A stretch of 64,000 bases of DNA from Haloprofundus halobius (GTDB taxonomy: Archaea > Halobacteriota > Halobacteria > Halobacteriales > Haloferacaceae). This document shows, piece by piece, positions 8,785-18,006 of the stretch. The stretch's first letter is position 1. Every line of letters starts with the position of its first letter. Under the pieces are notes generated by a model. That model was given only the letters and a program-made list of their open reading frames with translations. It made no database searches and had not been told where the DNA came from. The DNA lies in the NCBI RefSeq assembly GCF_020097835.1, contig NZ_CP083666.1, positions 1,240,001-1,304,000 on the forward strand, read 5' to 3'. The position numbers were made by a program, and so were the translations under genes.

Positions 8785-10410
8785 ATGTCAAAGCAGAACA
8801 AGTTCAGTCGGCGGAAAGTGGTATCGGCACTCGGAGCAATCGGCGCGGTTGGAGTCGGCGCGGGATTCGCGAACACCGCGGCCGCGGAGAAGGTCAAAGC
8901 CTCGTTCACCGCGAACAACCCCGACACGCTCGTCAACGACGACGGGAGCGTCCGCGAGGTCAACATCGGCGTCAGTCACGGCTCGATCAGCTGGAAAGGG
9001 CTCGACTCGCCCGCGAAGAAGGCGAAGGTGTACTTCTGCACAGAGAAAGACGGGAAGTACGAGACGCTCGAGTCGAAGGAACTGAGCGCGACGGGCCTCC
9101 GCGGGACGAACAGCTTCTCCTTCGACTCCATCGACTTCACCGAAGACCCGTTCGACGACGCTCACTTCGAGAGCGACGAGGACGGCACGCTCACCGAGAC
9201 AGACGTCGAACTCAAACTCAACGCGGAGGTCACGATGCAGAACGGCGAGACGGTGAGAGGGAACACCTACGCGACGATGACCATCAGCGTAGACAACATC
9301 GAATCGGAGGCCTACGCGAGCGGTGAGGCCAACGCGACGGTCGGCAGCTACCACCAGCGGTTCGGAGCCGCCTACATCAACGAAGACGGCATCGAAGAAC
9401 CGATCGAGGACGGAACACTCAACCTCTACGTTACCTACGGCAAGGAGACGGTCACCTACGTCGCCGAGTTCGACGAACCCGAAGAGAGCGAACACAGCCT
9501 CGCCGACCCCGAGTTCGCGAGTACGAACCTCGCGCTCGGCTGGGACGTCGACGAGGACGGCGTCGGCGACTTCCAGGTGGCCTGGGACCCCGATGCCGGG
9601 TTCCCCGACGGCGAGTTCGGCTACAGCGGCGTAACCGACACGCCGAAGTGGGAGAAAGACACCAGCGCCGGATGGCAGGAGCTCCCGGAAGGGTTCAGCG
9701 CAGAGCGGTCGGACAACCTCTTTACTTTCGAGGTGCCGCGCAAGGCCCTCGGCGAAGACGAGTGCTACAAGTTCGGTGCGTTGGCGGGTGCAGGTGGCGA
9801 ACAGCCGTACGTGGCCATCTCCAACGAGAAAGGGAAGTTCTGGTCCGGCGAGAACAACTTCACGTCCAGCGAGTACTACTTGGAGACCGAGGTTCTCGCG
9901 GGTTACTCGCAGCTGTACGTCTCCGACAACGACGAGATTTGCGTCGGCGTCGTCCACGACGACAGCGACGACGACCACGACGACGACAGCACGACGACGT
10001 TCGACGTGATCTCGCCGAACGCGTTCGACGGCGACGCACCGAGCGGCTACGCCTCCTCGCACGTCGAACTGTTCTTCGACTTCGACGGCGACGGCGAGTG
10101 GGACACGCAGGTTCGCCGCGGCGTCGGCGAGGACGTCCCGGACACCGGCGCGGGCGTCTACTACCAGAACAACGGCGGAAACTGGAAGAGCGACTTCGAC
10201 GGTACCGGTATCGCCGTTGCGGAAACCGACGACGGCTTCTCGGTCACCGTCGACGACGACGAACTCGACGCAGACGGCGACACGTACGGCCTCGGCGCCT
10301 ACGGAACGCGCGTCGACGACGACGCCCGAAGCGAGACGCTGGGTCGCGTCACGAAGTCCGGTTCCGGTCGCCCGTGGGAGTCGGACAACCTCGTCGAGAC
10401 GTCGCTGTAA
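8785..10410 (+). CDS. Tat-exported acidic protein of unknown function, first of three related genes
   Basis: 541-residue secreted protein. The N terminus SRRKVVSALGAIGAVGVG with AAAEK cleavage region is a twin-arginine signal without a lipobox Cys. Residues about 40-180 hold a domain I also see in the next two genes: a GSISWKGLDSPAKKAKVYF strand pair, NSFSFDSIDFTED, and the closing TMTISVDNIESEA. The rest is strand-rich and very acidic, with two Asp-rich calcium-like stretches (DVDEDGVGDFQVAWD near 255 and DFDGDGEWDTQV near 433) and a run of Asp/His near 395. No enzyme family recognised. The promoter is probably the TATA-like element at 8703, giving a leader of about 50 bases. Confidence 0.8.
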   Translation: MSKQNKFSRRKVVSALGAIGAVGVGAGFANTAAAEKVKASFTANNPDTLVNDDGSVREVNIGVSHGSISWKGLDSPAKKAKVYFCTEKDGKYETLESKELSATGLRGTNSFSFDSIDFTEDPFDDAHFESDEDGTLTETDVELKLNAEVTMQNGETVRGNTYATMTISVDNIESEAYASGEANATVGSYHQRFGAAYINEDGIEEPIEDGTLNLYVTYGKETVTYVAEFDEPEESEHSLADPEFASTNLALGWDVDEDGVGDFQVAWDPDAGFPDGEFGYSGVTDTPKWEKDTSAGWQELPEGFSAERSDNLFTFEVPRKALGEDECYKFGALAGAGGEQPYVAISNEKGKFWSGENNFTSSEYYLETEVLAGYSQLYVSDNDEICVGVVHDDSDDDHDDDSTTTFDVISPNAFDGDAPSGYASSHVELFFDFDGDGEWDTQVRRGVGEDVPDTGAGVYYQNNGGNWKSDFDGTGIAVAETDDGFSVTVDDDELDADGDTYGLGAYGTRVDDDARSETLGRVTKSGSGRPWESDNLVETSL

Positions 10411-10486
10411 CGTTCGAGCAGTAGACTCGGCTCTCCCTCCCACGTTGGCGTACGGCGGTTCGACTCCGCCGGTGGGATTTTCGACC

Positions 10487-11152
10487 ATGCAATCACGAAG
10501 AACGGTACTCGGACTCGTCGCCGGCATGCTCGGCCTCGGCGCGCTCACCCTCACGTCGGACCGCGCGAGCGCGGTTGACGCGACACTCTCGGAGACCTCC
10601 ACCATCGAGATAGAGACTCGGGACGGGAATCTGGCGACGTTGACCGTCGCTCCCGAAGGGAGAGTCGAGTGGGACGGGCTGGAACGACCGGCTTCGAGCG
10701 CGGAGCTCGGCTACGAGGCCAGAGTCGAGACCGAAGAAGACGGCGACGGCGAACAGTCGGAGTTCGCGTCGGCCGGGGAGACACTCGACCTCGACATCGA
10801 CGGACTCGTCGGCTCCCGGTCGTTCGCGTTCGACGAGACGGACCTGTTAGTCGACGTCCTCGACGCCGAGTGGTTCAGACCCGCCGACGGCAGGACTCGG
10901 GAGCGAACCGTCACCCTTCGACTCTCGGTAACCGTTTTCGACGTCGACGACGATGTGCTCGCGACCGGAGAGACGGGCCTTCCGATTCAGGTCCGCGTCG
11001 AGAACGTCGAGTCGAGCGGAACGACCGCCGACGCGGAGTCGAACGCCGACGCGACGGCGGAGAACACACCGACGGAGACGCCGACCGAGACGGAGACGAC
11101 CGAAACGTCGACCTCGACCGAGACGCCCACCGACGACGGGTCATCGGAGTGA
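10487..11152 (+). CDS. Tat-exported protein, second of three related genes
   Basis: 221 residues from the ATG at 10487. The start is chosen because MQSRRTVLGLVAGMLGLGAL is a proper Tat signal, ending near DRASA. The body repeats the domain of the preceding gene: GRVEWDGLERPASSAEL, then GSRSFAFDETDLLVDVLDAE, then a strand block closing in QVRVENVESSG. The last 50 residues are a Thr/Glu/Pro-rich linker (TPTETPTETETTETSTSTE), which in haloarchaea is typical of glycosylated surface spacers; there is no C-terminal membrane segment. It lies 77 bases after the first gene and 3 bases before the third, so the second and third are surely co-transcribed. Confidence 0.78.
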   Translation: MQSRRTVLGLVAGMLGLGALTLTSDRASAVDATLSETSTIEIETRDGNLATLTVAPEGRVEWDGLERPASSAELGYEARVETEEDGDGEQSEFASAGETLDLDIDGLVGSRSFAFDETDLLVDVLDAEWFRPADGRTRERTVTLRLSVTVFDVDDDVLATGETGLPIQVRVENVESSGTTADAESNADATAENTPTETPTETETTETSTSTETPTDDGSSE

Positions 11153-11155
11153 CCG

Positions 11156-12022
11156 ATGATCTCGAAACTCTCAGTCGCGCTCGTGGGCAAGAAATCCGTG
11201 CTCGCGCTCATCCTGCTCTCGACGGTCGTGTTGGGTGCCGGGTACGGGATGGTCAACACCCCGCTCGGTGAGGACCCCTCGCAAGCGGCTGACCCAACCG
11301 TCACCACGAACTCGACACCGGACCCGACAGTCACCCCGCCGCCGACGGAGACGCCCGACGAGGGCGACGGAGACGGGTCCGAGACGCAGTCGACGACCGA
11401 GACGGCGACGCCCGACGACTCCGAGCGATCGAACGACGCGGACGGAGACGACCGCTCGAACGCCGACCGCGACGACCAAAGTGACCGAAGCGACCACGAC
11501 GACCACCACGACCGGGACCGACGTGACACCGACTTCTCGCTCTCGGTCGGGTCGCCCGACGAGATACGGAGCGACGACGGCAGCGTCGACAGCGTCGACG
11601 GGGCGCTCTCGGGGTCGCTGTCGTACTCACGCGCCGACATCGACACTATCGTCTTCGTCGTGAACACGCGAACCGACGATGGCGATTGGCAGGAGGTCAG
11701 ACGGGAGACCGTCGACACCGACGGAGACCGGACGGTCGACCTTCGGAGCGCGTTCGGCGACGACCCGGTGACCTACCTTGACGGCGACCGGACTGCCTCG
11801 TTCGCGAACGAGGACGACGGGACGACCGTCGAACGGACCGGACGCGTCGCGGTGACGGCCGTCCTCTATGACGGTGACCGTCGGGTCACGAGCACCACCG
11901 ACAGAGGTGGATACTCGGTCGACGTGACGAATATCGAAGCGCAGGCAGGTGCGGATGCGGAATCCGACGCCACCGTCAGCGCTCTCGACGGCAACGTGCT
12001 CGCCGCTTCACTCGCGCGATAG
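11156..12022 (+). CDS. Membrane-anchored or secreted protein, third of three related genes
   Basis: 288 residues. An N-terminal hydrophobic segment (KKSVLALILLSTVVLGAG) gives a signal or anchor without twin arginines. A Thr/Pro/Asp/His-rich spacer of about 100 residues follows. The C-terminal 150 residues repeat the cluster domain: DDGSVDSVDGALSGSLSY, VRRETVDTDGDRTVDL, DDGTTVERTGRVAVTAVLYD, and the closing YSVDVTNIEAQ. It starts three bases after the stop of gene two. Changing the export route (Tat, Tat, Sec/anchor) while keeping the domain is the unusual point. Function unknown. Confidence 0.75.
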   Translation: MISKLSVALVGKKSVLALILLSTVVLGAGYGMVNTPLGEDPSQAADPTVTTNSTPDPTVTPPPTETPDEGDGDGSETQSTTETATPDDSERSNDADGDDRSNADRDDQSDRSDHDDHHDRDRRDTDFSLSVGSPDEIRSDDGSVDSVDGALSGSLSYSRADIDTIVFVVNTRTDDGDWQEVRRETVDTDGDRTVDLRSAFGDDPVTYLDGDRTASFANEDDGTTVERTGRVAVTAVLYDGDRRVTSTTDRGGYSVDVTNIEAQAGADAESDATVSALDGNVLAASLAR

Positions 12023-12127
12023 ACCCTAGAATTTAGATTCGCCCGCAGTTCGCCGACTCAGTTTTGCGCTACAATCCGCTCGTCGGCCGACTCTACTGAC
12101 TGATTCCGGTCGCCGGAAACGAGTGCT

Positions 12128-12703
12128 CTAGTTCTCTTGGTGTCGGAGCTCCGGCGGCACCCCGTCGCGGCCGAGTCGTTGTCGTCGGCTGTGTAGCGTG
12201 TGGACGGCCGACGACACGACGAGCAGCAGACCGGGAACGAGCGCGCCGACCAGCGCCGGAATCGCGCCGAACGGCGGCAGGCCGCCCACGACGGCACCGG
12301 CGAAAGAGAGGGAGAACGCGCCCAACAGCAGGTAGTAGACGCTCCAGGGAATGTCGTTTCCAGGGACGATCTCCAGATAGACGTGGAGGTTCGACGCCTC
12401 CGTCGTCGTCGAGATGACGCCCCGGTCACGGTCGTACTCGACGACGCCCACGTCGTGCATCTTCGGGAGGTGGGACTGCTGCAATGCGTTGTACACCCGC
12501 CGACGCTCCTCGGAGGTGACCGCAGCCGGCGTCTGGCCCGTCTCCCACGCGGCGACCTGTCGCGAGAGGTCGCCGAGTTCGACCGGCGCGTCCTCCTGCA
12601 AGAGCGCGTGTATCGCGTACCGGCGACGGCGGTTGCTCAGCGTCTCGAACGCCTCCTCGCGAGAGAGTGAGAACTCGGTTTCGTCTACCTCGGTGACACC
12701 CAT
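12128..12703 (-). CDS. Membrane-linked winged-helix protein (DUF7344-like)
   Basis: 191 residues. The N-terminal half is a winged-helix-like domain (EAFETLSNRRRRYAIHALLQ, then ELGDLSRQVAAWETG and YNALQQSHLPKMHDVGVVEYD), the pattern I know as the haloarchaeal DUF7344 type. The C-terminal half has two membrane helices (SVYYLLLGAFSLSFAGAVVG and ALVGALVPGLLLVVSSAV). A membrane-tethered transcription regulator is the simplest reading. The start ATG at 12703 is favoured because a TATA box sits about 28 bases upstream. It converges with the secreted cluster and diverges from the PKD gene. Confidence 0.75.
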   Translation of the reverse strand: MGVTEVDETEFSLSREEAFETLSNRRRRYAIHALLQEDAPVELGDLSRQVAAWETGQTPAAVTSEERRRVYNALQQSHLPKMHDVGVVEYDRDRGVISTTTEASNLHVYLEIVPGNDIPWSVYYLLLGAFSLSFAGAVVGGLPPFGAIPALVGALVPGLLLVVSSAVHTLHSRRQRLGRDGVPPELRHQEN

Positions 12704-13127
12704 CGCAGAGTAGTCAATTGTGATGATATTTAAAATCTCCGACGGGTGTCGTACGAGCGATTCACGCGGAAGCTCGGCCGTCCGGGTCACGTCCCGACCC
12801 TGGCGACGCAAGTGGCTCGTTTCGGGATCCGACGCTCGCTTCGGGACCCCGGGGACACATTCACTATAGCCGATTCATCGGTGCGAGTTTCCCCCGGCAA
12901 CCAAAGTGATCAAAACGACCATAGCGACGACGGCCACGAAGTCGCCCACGTCGTCGCCTGAGAGAACGACGCAACCATCAACTGCGACGGAATACCGAGC
13001 GAGCGGCCGACCAGTTCGCACCCGGACGACTCCGCCGAACAAATTCACCACACGACTACTGTATTATATTCTAATCTTTATTCTAAAGATTTTTAAACAG
13101 TATGGGAATTATGCTCTCTCCAACACG
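12704..13127. other. Intergenic region before the PKD gene
   Basis: 424 bases between divergent genes. The first 40 bases hold the minus-strand TATA box. The last 60 bases are AT-rich and include TTTTTAAA at 13090-13097, about 33 bases before the PKD gene start, as its likely promoter. The middle part is open in the PKD frame back to 12906, but no recognisable protein features precede the signal peptide. I see no gene in it. Confidence 0.5.
12726..12736 (-). promoter_or_regulatory. TATA box for the membrane-linked regulator
   Basis: On the minus strand the sequence reads ATTTTAAATAT, centred about 28 bases upstream of the ATG at 12703. That spacing implies a leaderless mRNA and supports the chosen start. 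Confidence 0.55.
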
Positions 13128-16100
13128 ATGGATACACGTCGAATTTTCGTCGTACTGCTCGTCGTTGTGGCAGCGACCCCGAGTAACGCGGTCGGAACAT
13201 CTGCTGAACCGCCTCTCGCCGAGGCGGGACTCGACCAGACCGTCGAACGTGGGACGACTGTTCTCCTCGACGGAACCGGGTCGCGTGACCCGGATGGAGA
13301 GATTGCCTCGTATCGGTGGTCGATTCGCGGTCCCGACGGTCGGGCGGTCGTTCCGGAGAACGCTTCCGCACCGCGGACGAGTTTCGTTCCCGACATGGTC
13401 GGGACGTTCGACGTCACCCTGACCGTCGCCGACGACGACGGTGAGACGAGCACCGATACGCTGTACGTGACTGTCGAACCCGGCGACTCGCCGTCTGTAC
13501 GCCTTACCGGTCCCGAAGACGGGGTCGTCGGTCATGACCGACGCTTCACCGCTGAGGTAACTCCTGGCGCGGCTCCGCTAGACACGGTTGTCTGGCGCGT
13601 CGACGGGACGGTCGTCTCACGGCGCTCGCTTTCGCCCGACGCGGGCAGCGTGTCCTTCGAGATGCCTTTCGAGGCGACTGGAACGCATGACGTCTCCGCG
13701 ACCGTTTGCGATTCGGACAATCGCTCGGATACAGACTCGCACTCGATTTCGATCTCCGCTCGGACGCCGCCGAGTTCTGGCGGGTCGGATCGCGCTCCTG
13801 ACGCGGATTCGAATGCGGCGGTCGTGAGTGGGGACCGCGTGGTCACCGAAACGCGACCGCTGGAAGGTGCGTACCGCGTCGACGGTGTCCCCGCGACAGA
13901 TATCAGCGACGTGGAGTGGTACAGCGAGCAGGGTTCGGTAGGTGACGGAACTCAACTTCGGCGCGAATGGTCCCCTGGGACGCATTCACTCTATGCGGTC
14001 GTCCGCTACGACGATGGTTCCCGCGAAGTCGCTCGGTTCGAGGGTGATGAAACGTCTGTTGTCGCCGATCCGCGGCCGAACGCCTCAGTTGCGGATGTCA
14101 GTCTCCAGAACGGACCCGTCTCCGGAACGGCCGTCGGTGACGATGACTTCGGAAATCTTCGCGCGCTGTCGGTCAGTCTCGACGGTACGGAAGTCGCGTC
14201 GTGGACGGGTCCGGGTGACGGTGTCGAAGAGAAGAGACTCTCGTTCGACGCGAGTGCGACTCCGCAAGAAGAACACGTTCTGGAAGTTACCGCAGTTGAT
14301 GCGAGAGGACAGGAACGAACGTTCACTCGAACGGTCGTTCCGAAAGGGACGCCGGAGATTGTCAGTTCTCGATTCCTCAACACGCCTGTCGACTCGTACC
14401 ACGAACGTATCGACTCCGAACGGTACGTCGCGTATCACGAGATGCGGATCGATTTGAATGGGGTAGATCCAGAGGATGTTTCGTGGGATTTGGGCCCCAA
14501 AAAGGATCGCATCGTTTCGGTTGCAGATGCCACTACTCAGCAGTCCAATGATGAGTTAGTAATCCGGTCCAAATTGTATGGTTCGATTCCCGGAATATAT
14601 GAGGTAGAATCACGGGTTTGGTCAAAAACTGGTGGAAAAACGGATACTATAGAATCCTCTACTGACTTCCTCGAAGTAAATCAAAATCCACCTGAACTCC
14701 GAGTCAATATTAGTTACCACAATGAAAAAAGAGTCCAAGGTGATCGGCCTGTCATAATCGACGCTAGTGACTCCTTTGACCCGGACGGTACGGCAATTCA
14801 ATACAGATGGAGGGACGATATGGAACCCGGTCCAGCAGAGATCAGCATTGGTGATGCTACAAACCTCGACAGTATGAGAATCACAATTTTGGATGGTTAC
14901 GGGAACTCTGTGTCGAAAACAGAGGGTTTGGAAAATTACTATACACCGCAAATATCTGAGGTCTCCGTTGCCGATGAGAAGGATGTCTACCTACCTGAAG
15001 AGACCGTTGAACTACGGGTAATTTCGCAAGAATATACCCGTATCGGAAATCCAAACCGCATCGATATCCGGGCGGAGATTCTCGGACACGGGGATGCGGT
15101 AATCACGAATTGGTTTCGTGAAGTTAGAACGGTTACTGACAACCACGATGGCGAACAAAGGTGGACCGGTACTATCGAAGTACCTGCTTCAGCGCTCCAA
15201 GACGGAGCAAACAACCCATCCATCCAAATCTACAACGCTGAAAACCCGGAAACAACGATACGGTCGGAGAAATTACCCTCTGTAACGGTGTACGAGCCGA
15301 CAGAGACGCGACTCACGAATGGCTCCGTCGACGATCTCGAGTACACCCTACTCGATGAAGAATACGATTGGAGACAAACTACCGACTACACAACTCAACG
15401 GGAGTACCGCGACGACGGATACGTCGTCGATAGTACCGACCGGAAAGGGATCGAGTACGAGATCGAACAGTACGAGAAAACTCAGTCAGCGAAACACAGG
15501 ACGGAGACGAAACGCTTCGACAGATACAGCTCTCGCGAACTGCTCCTCGATACCAACTCCGACTGGACTGCAGCGGGGAGCGAAACTACGACCGATGTGT
15601 GGCATACAACTGAGACTGAATGGCGAGACAGCAGAGGCGGTGAGGGAACTTTCACCGGAGACACGCGAACTGTCCAAGTCGAGCCAGCTCAGTATCGGAC
15701 GGAGAGACAGTTCGAGTACGACCGGAGTGTAAGAAAAACTGGAACACGGACGGTAATGAAGACGAGGACGCGTACGACTACCGAACAGCGTCGTCGCCCC
15801 GTAACTCGCTGTACCCAGTTCGGTTGCTTCGAGACAACCGAGACCTACATCGTCACCGAACACGAGACAGTCAGGGTTCCCGTCACAGAGACGTATTCGT
15901 ATACGACGACTGTGACGGAGACGTACTGGTCGACGCAACCACTCGGTAGCGACCATCACCCGACAGGAGACATTCAACGGGTCAAGACATCTCCCGCAGA
16001 GTACGAGAAGCAGTATCAGTACGAATACCGAGAACGCCACGAGGAGACGACGACCACGTACCTGGCCGAGAAACGGGAACTGGTGCGTCCAGCACAGTAC

Positions 16101-16469
16101 GACTGGGTCCACTACGAGACGACGACCAGCGGCCCACGCGCAGATCAGATCGCGCGACACGACGATTTCCGAGTGGGTTCGACGTCGAATATTCGTCGTT
16201 GGTTCATGAAAAAGAAAATTAGTGAGTCGAAAGAAACTTCAAGTACTTACGACGATGCGGACGATGTGATCCGAACGCGGGCAACGGTCTCCGGAGAGGT
16301 CGAACAGACACTCACAAATCCGAAGACCGGCGAGATGACTACTCAGACCAGGGGCGAGTTCGACGATGAATTCATCGGCTCTGGGTTGTACACGCGATCT
16401 GAGATTTTGGAAGACGTTGGTTCATCCGACGGCGATACGGAATGTGGTAATTGTGGAGGAGTAAGATGA
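13128..16469 (+). CDS. Large PKD-domain surface protein with repetitive Tyr/Thr/Arg-rich tail
   Basis: 1113-residue exported protein. ATG at 13128 begins a Sec signal (MDTRRIFVVLLVVVAATPSNA). Residues about 25-115 form a PKD domain (GTGSRDPDGEIASYRWSI, then GTFDVTLTVADDDGETS), and a second PKD-like unit sits near residues 530-600 (IDASDSFDPDGTAIQYRW). From about residue 740 to 1010 the sequence becomes a repetitive Tyr/Thr/Arg/Glu pattern: PAQYRTERQFEYDRS near 852, PAEYEKQYQYEYRERHEE near 955 and PAQYDWVHYE near 987, with a CTQFGCF pair near 900. The stretch coding residues about 440-710 is clearly AT-richer than the flanks. It overlaps the next gene by four bases. It has no C-terminal anchor of its own, so it may bind its anchored partner. 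Confidence 0.82.
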   Translation: MDTRRIFVVLLVVVAATPSNAVGTSAEPPLAEAGLDQTVERGTTVLLDGTGSRDPDGEIASYRWSIRGPDGRAVVPENASAPRTSFVPDMVGTFDVTLTVADDDGETSTDTLYVTVEPGDSPSVRLTGPEDGVVGHDRRFTAEVTPGAAPLDTVVWRVDGTVVSRRSLSPDAGSVSFEMPFEATGTHDVSATVCDSDNRSDTDSHSISISARTPPSSGGSDRAPDADSNAAVVSGDRVVTETRPLEGAYRVDGVPATDISDVEWYSEQGSVGDGTQLRREWSPGTHSLYAVVRYDDGSREVARFEGDETSVVADPRPNASVADVSLQNGPVSGTAVGDDDFGNLRALSVSLDGTEVASWTGPGDGVEEKRLSFDASATPQEEHVLEVTAVDARGQERTFTRTVVPKGTPEIVSSRFLNTPVDSYHERIDSERYVAYHEMRIDLNGVDPEDVSWDLGPKKDRIVSVADATTQQSNDELVIRSKLYGSIPGIYEVESRVWSKTGGKTDTIESSTDFLEVNQNPPELRVNISYHNEKRVQGDRPVIIDASDSFDPDGTAIQYRWRDDMEPGPAEISIGDATNLDSMRITILDGYGNSVSKTEGLENYYTPQISEVSVADEKDVYLPEETVELRVISQEYTRIGNPNRIDIRAEILGHGDAVITNWFREVRTVTDNHDGEQRWTGTIEVPASALQDGANNPSIQIYNAENPETTIRSEKLPSVTVYEPTETRLTNGSVDDLEYTLLDEEYDWRQTTDYTTQREYRDDGYVVDSTDRKGIEYEIEQYEKTQSAKHRTETKRFDRYSSRELLLDTNSDWTAAGSETTTDVWHTTETEWRDSRGGEGTFTGDTRTVQVEPAQYRTERQFEYDRSVRKTGTRTVMKTRTRTTTEQRRRPVTRCTQFGCFETTETYIVTEHETVRVPVTETYSYTTTVTETYWSTQPLGSDHHPTGDIQRVKTSPAEYEKQYQYEYRERHEETTTTYLAEKRELVRPAQYDWVHYETTTSGPRADQIARHDDFRVGSTSNIRRWFMKKKISESKETSSTYDDADDVIRTRATVSGEVEQTLTNPKTGEMTTQTRGEFDDEFIGSGLYTRSEILEDVGSSDGDTECGNCGGVR

Positions 16470-17385
16470 ACACATATATTAGAGCACTATTGGTTGTGTG
16501 TTGCCTTCTAGCAACTATCTCTATGATGTCAGTAGGTGCTGCCCATACTGGTCAGCAAATAAATTCGACTAACTGTGAAGAAATTCAAGATGTGACCTCA
16601 ACAGGAGATGTAGTTTATGTGACAATTATTTGTCCGGATGGATCATTGAGTATAATTGCTAAAATAACTTTGGGGCAGAAATACAAACCGGAGTTGTTGT
16701 TTCCGTTGATGGATATGAGATTCTGAATGAAGATTTCAATATAAGTCAAAATTCAAAGAGAAAATTCACAGCAAACGTCTCTAAGCACGTCAAACCCAGC
16801 CAAACCAACCACACAGTAACTGTCTTAACCTTCGGAAATCACACAACTTACAACTTCTCCAAAGAGGTCGATAACACCGACTCCGGCCCCGTTCCCACGC
16901 CAGAGATAACCGACATCGACATTAAAACCGCTGTCGTCGAGGGTAAGAAAACTACTGTTGTAAACGCTACCGTGTCGAATCCGACGATTCATCCGTACCC
17001 AATGGTGCTTCTCGCTAATACAGAGCAGACATCCACGTTCCAACTCGCCTCAACTGGCCCGAACGACACCTCTGTCGTCCAGATACCGCTTGACGAAAAG
17101 CCCGGGACACCGATTGAGGGTGAACTTCGACTGAACGACGGGAACGTCTCGGAAGGATACGATCAAGTGCAGTTCAACGGATCTGTCGACGGAACCACCA
17201 CGCACCAAAACGAATCGTACACGGCTGTACAAGCGTCGTGGGAGGACGACCCCTATCAGTACGGTGATGAGGACCGCTTCTACGACGACATCCTTCCATC
17301 GGACCCACTCAACTCCCCCGAACTACTCGCTGCCCTCGGGGGCGGCATCGTCGTTGTCGGTCTCTCCGCGCGCCGTCTCCTCTAA
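16466..17385 (+). pseudogene. C-terminally anchored surface protein broken by a one-base frameshift
   Basis: The gene starts at the ATG that overlaps the PKD stop (ATGA at 16466-16469), with a signal peptide (MNTYIRALLVVCCLLATISM) and AT-rich codons. The frame ends at 16726. A continuous frame offset by one base picks up exactly at GGGG 16672-16675: reading ITLG then AEIQTGVVVSVDGYEILNED and on to a C-terminal membrane helix (ELLAALGGGIVVVGLSARRL) ending 17385. One extra G would restore a 306-residue protein with signal, about 240 extracellular residues and an anchor. It is therefore a frameshifted gene, a slippery-run expression switch, or a sequencing error in a G run. Confidence 0.75.
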
Positions 17386-17428
17386 CTCAGTACGAAACGC
17401 TATGTCGACTCATCCCTTCTGCCTCCGC

Positions 17429-17734
17429 ATGAGCACGATAGACGCCGAAAAGAGCCTCGAAGACCGCATCGAACTGTTCATGATGCGCAACTTCCCGCAG
17501 ATTCAAATGCACGGGGGCAGCGCCGCCATCGAAGCCATCGACCAGGAGAGTGGCGAAGTGTGGATCGCCCTCGGCGGCGCCTGCTCGGGGTGCGGTATCT
17601 CGCCGATGACGGTTCAGGCGCTAAAGAGTCGAATGATCTCCGAGTTTGACGAGATAACAGCCGTTCACGCCTCTACGGATAGGAGCGGATTCGGATCGGC
17701 CCCCGACGACGACTTCTCCGACGTACCGTTCTAG
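17429..17734 (+). CDS. NifU C-terminal domain protein (iron-sulfur cluster carrier)
   Basis: 101 residues of the NifU C-terminal type, which binds or transfers Fe-S clusters through a CxxC pair. Seen: IELFMMRNFPQIQMHGGSA, then EVWIALGGACSGCGISPMT near residues 48-66, the cluster-binding motif. The ATG at 17429 is preferred; an in-frame ATG at 17402 would add nine residues. The start lies 44 bases after the broken anchored-protein gene on the same strand but looks unrelated. The last 20 residues are acidic and variable. Confidence 0.85.
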   Translation: MSTIDAEKSLEDRIELFMMRNFPQIQMHGGSAAIEAIDQESGEVWIALGGACSGCGISPMTVQALKSRMISEFDEITAVHASTDRSGFGSAPDDDFSDVPF

Positions 17735-17805
17735 GCCGACCCTGGATAGTACGTGACTAACGTGGTCGCAGAACAATCCCGTCATCGGGAACGACACGGA
17801 TACCT

Positions 17806-17976
17806 ATGCGCTGTTCTCGCATCGTGCAGTTCGAGATGGAGCAGCGGACGTACCACGTCGTCTGTCGCGACTACCGAACCGAATACCTCACCGCAAGCGA
17901 ATCGATGGCATCGAAACTATCCGACGAACACAGCACTCGCTCGGGCCACCGCGTCACGCTCCGAAAAATCGCGTAA
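17806..17976 (+). CDS. Small conserved-looking protein, 56 residues
   Basis: Starts MRCSRIVQFEMEQRTYHVVC and ends TRSGHRVTLRKIA. The pattern, a short strand with YHVVCRD, a helix and H..H/TGHRV-like end, resembles small haloarchaeal proteins in which a CxxC replaces the single Cys seen here. It sits between the NifU-like and IMPase-like genes on the same strand, 30 bases before the latter, with normal codon use. No function can be given. Confidence 0.55.
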   Translation: MRCSRIVQFEMEQRTYHVVCRDYRTEYLTASESMASKLSDEHSTRSGHRVTLRKIA

Positions 17977-18006
17977 CCCTTTCCGTATCGCTGCCGACGG
18001 GGAGAC

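Noticed and set aside
12906-13127. N-terminal extension of the PKD protein by 74 residues
   Set aside because: The extension would precede the signal peptide, and the TATA box at 13090 would fall inside the coding sequence.
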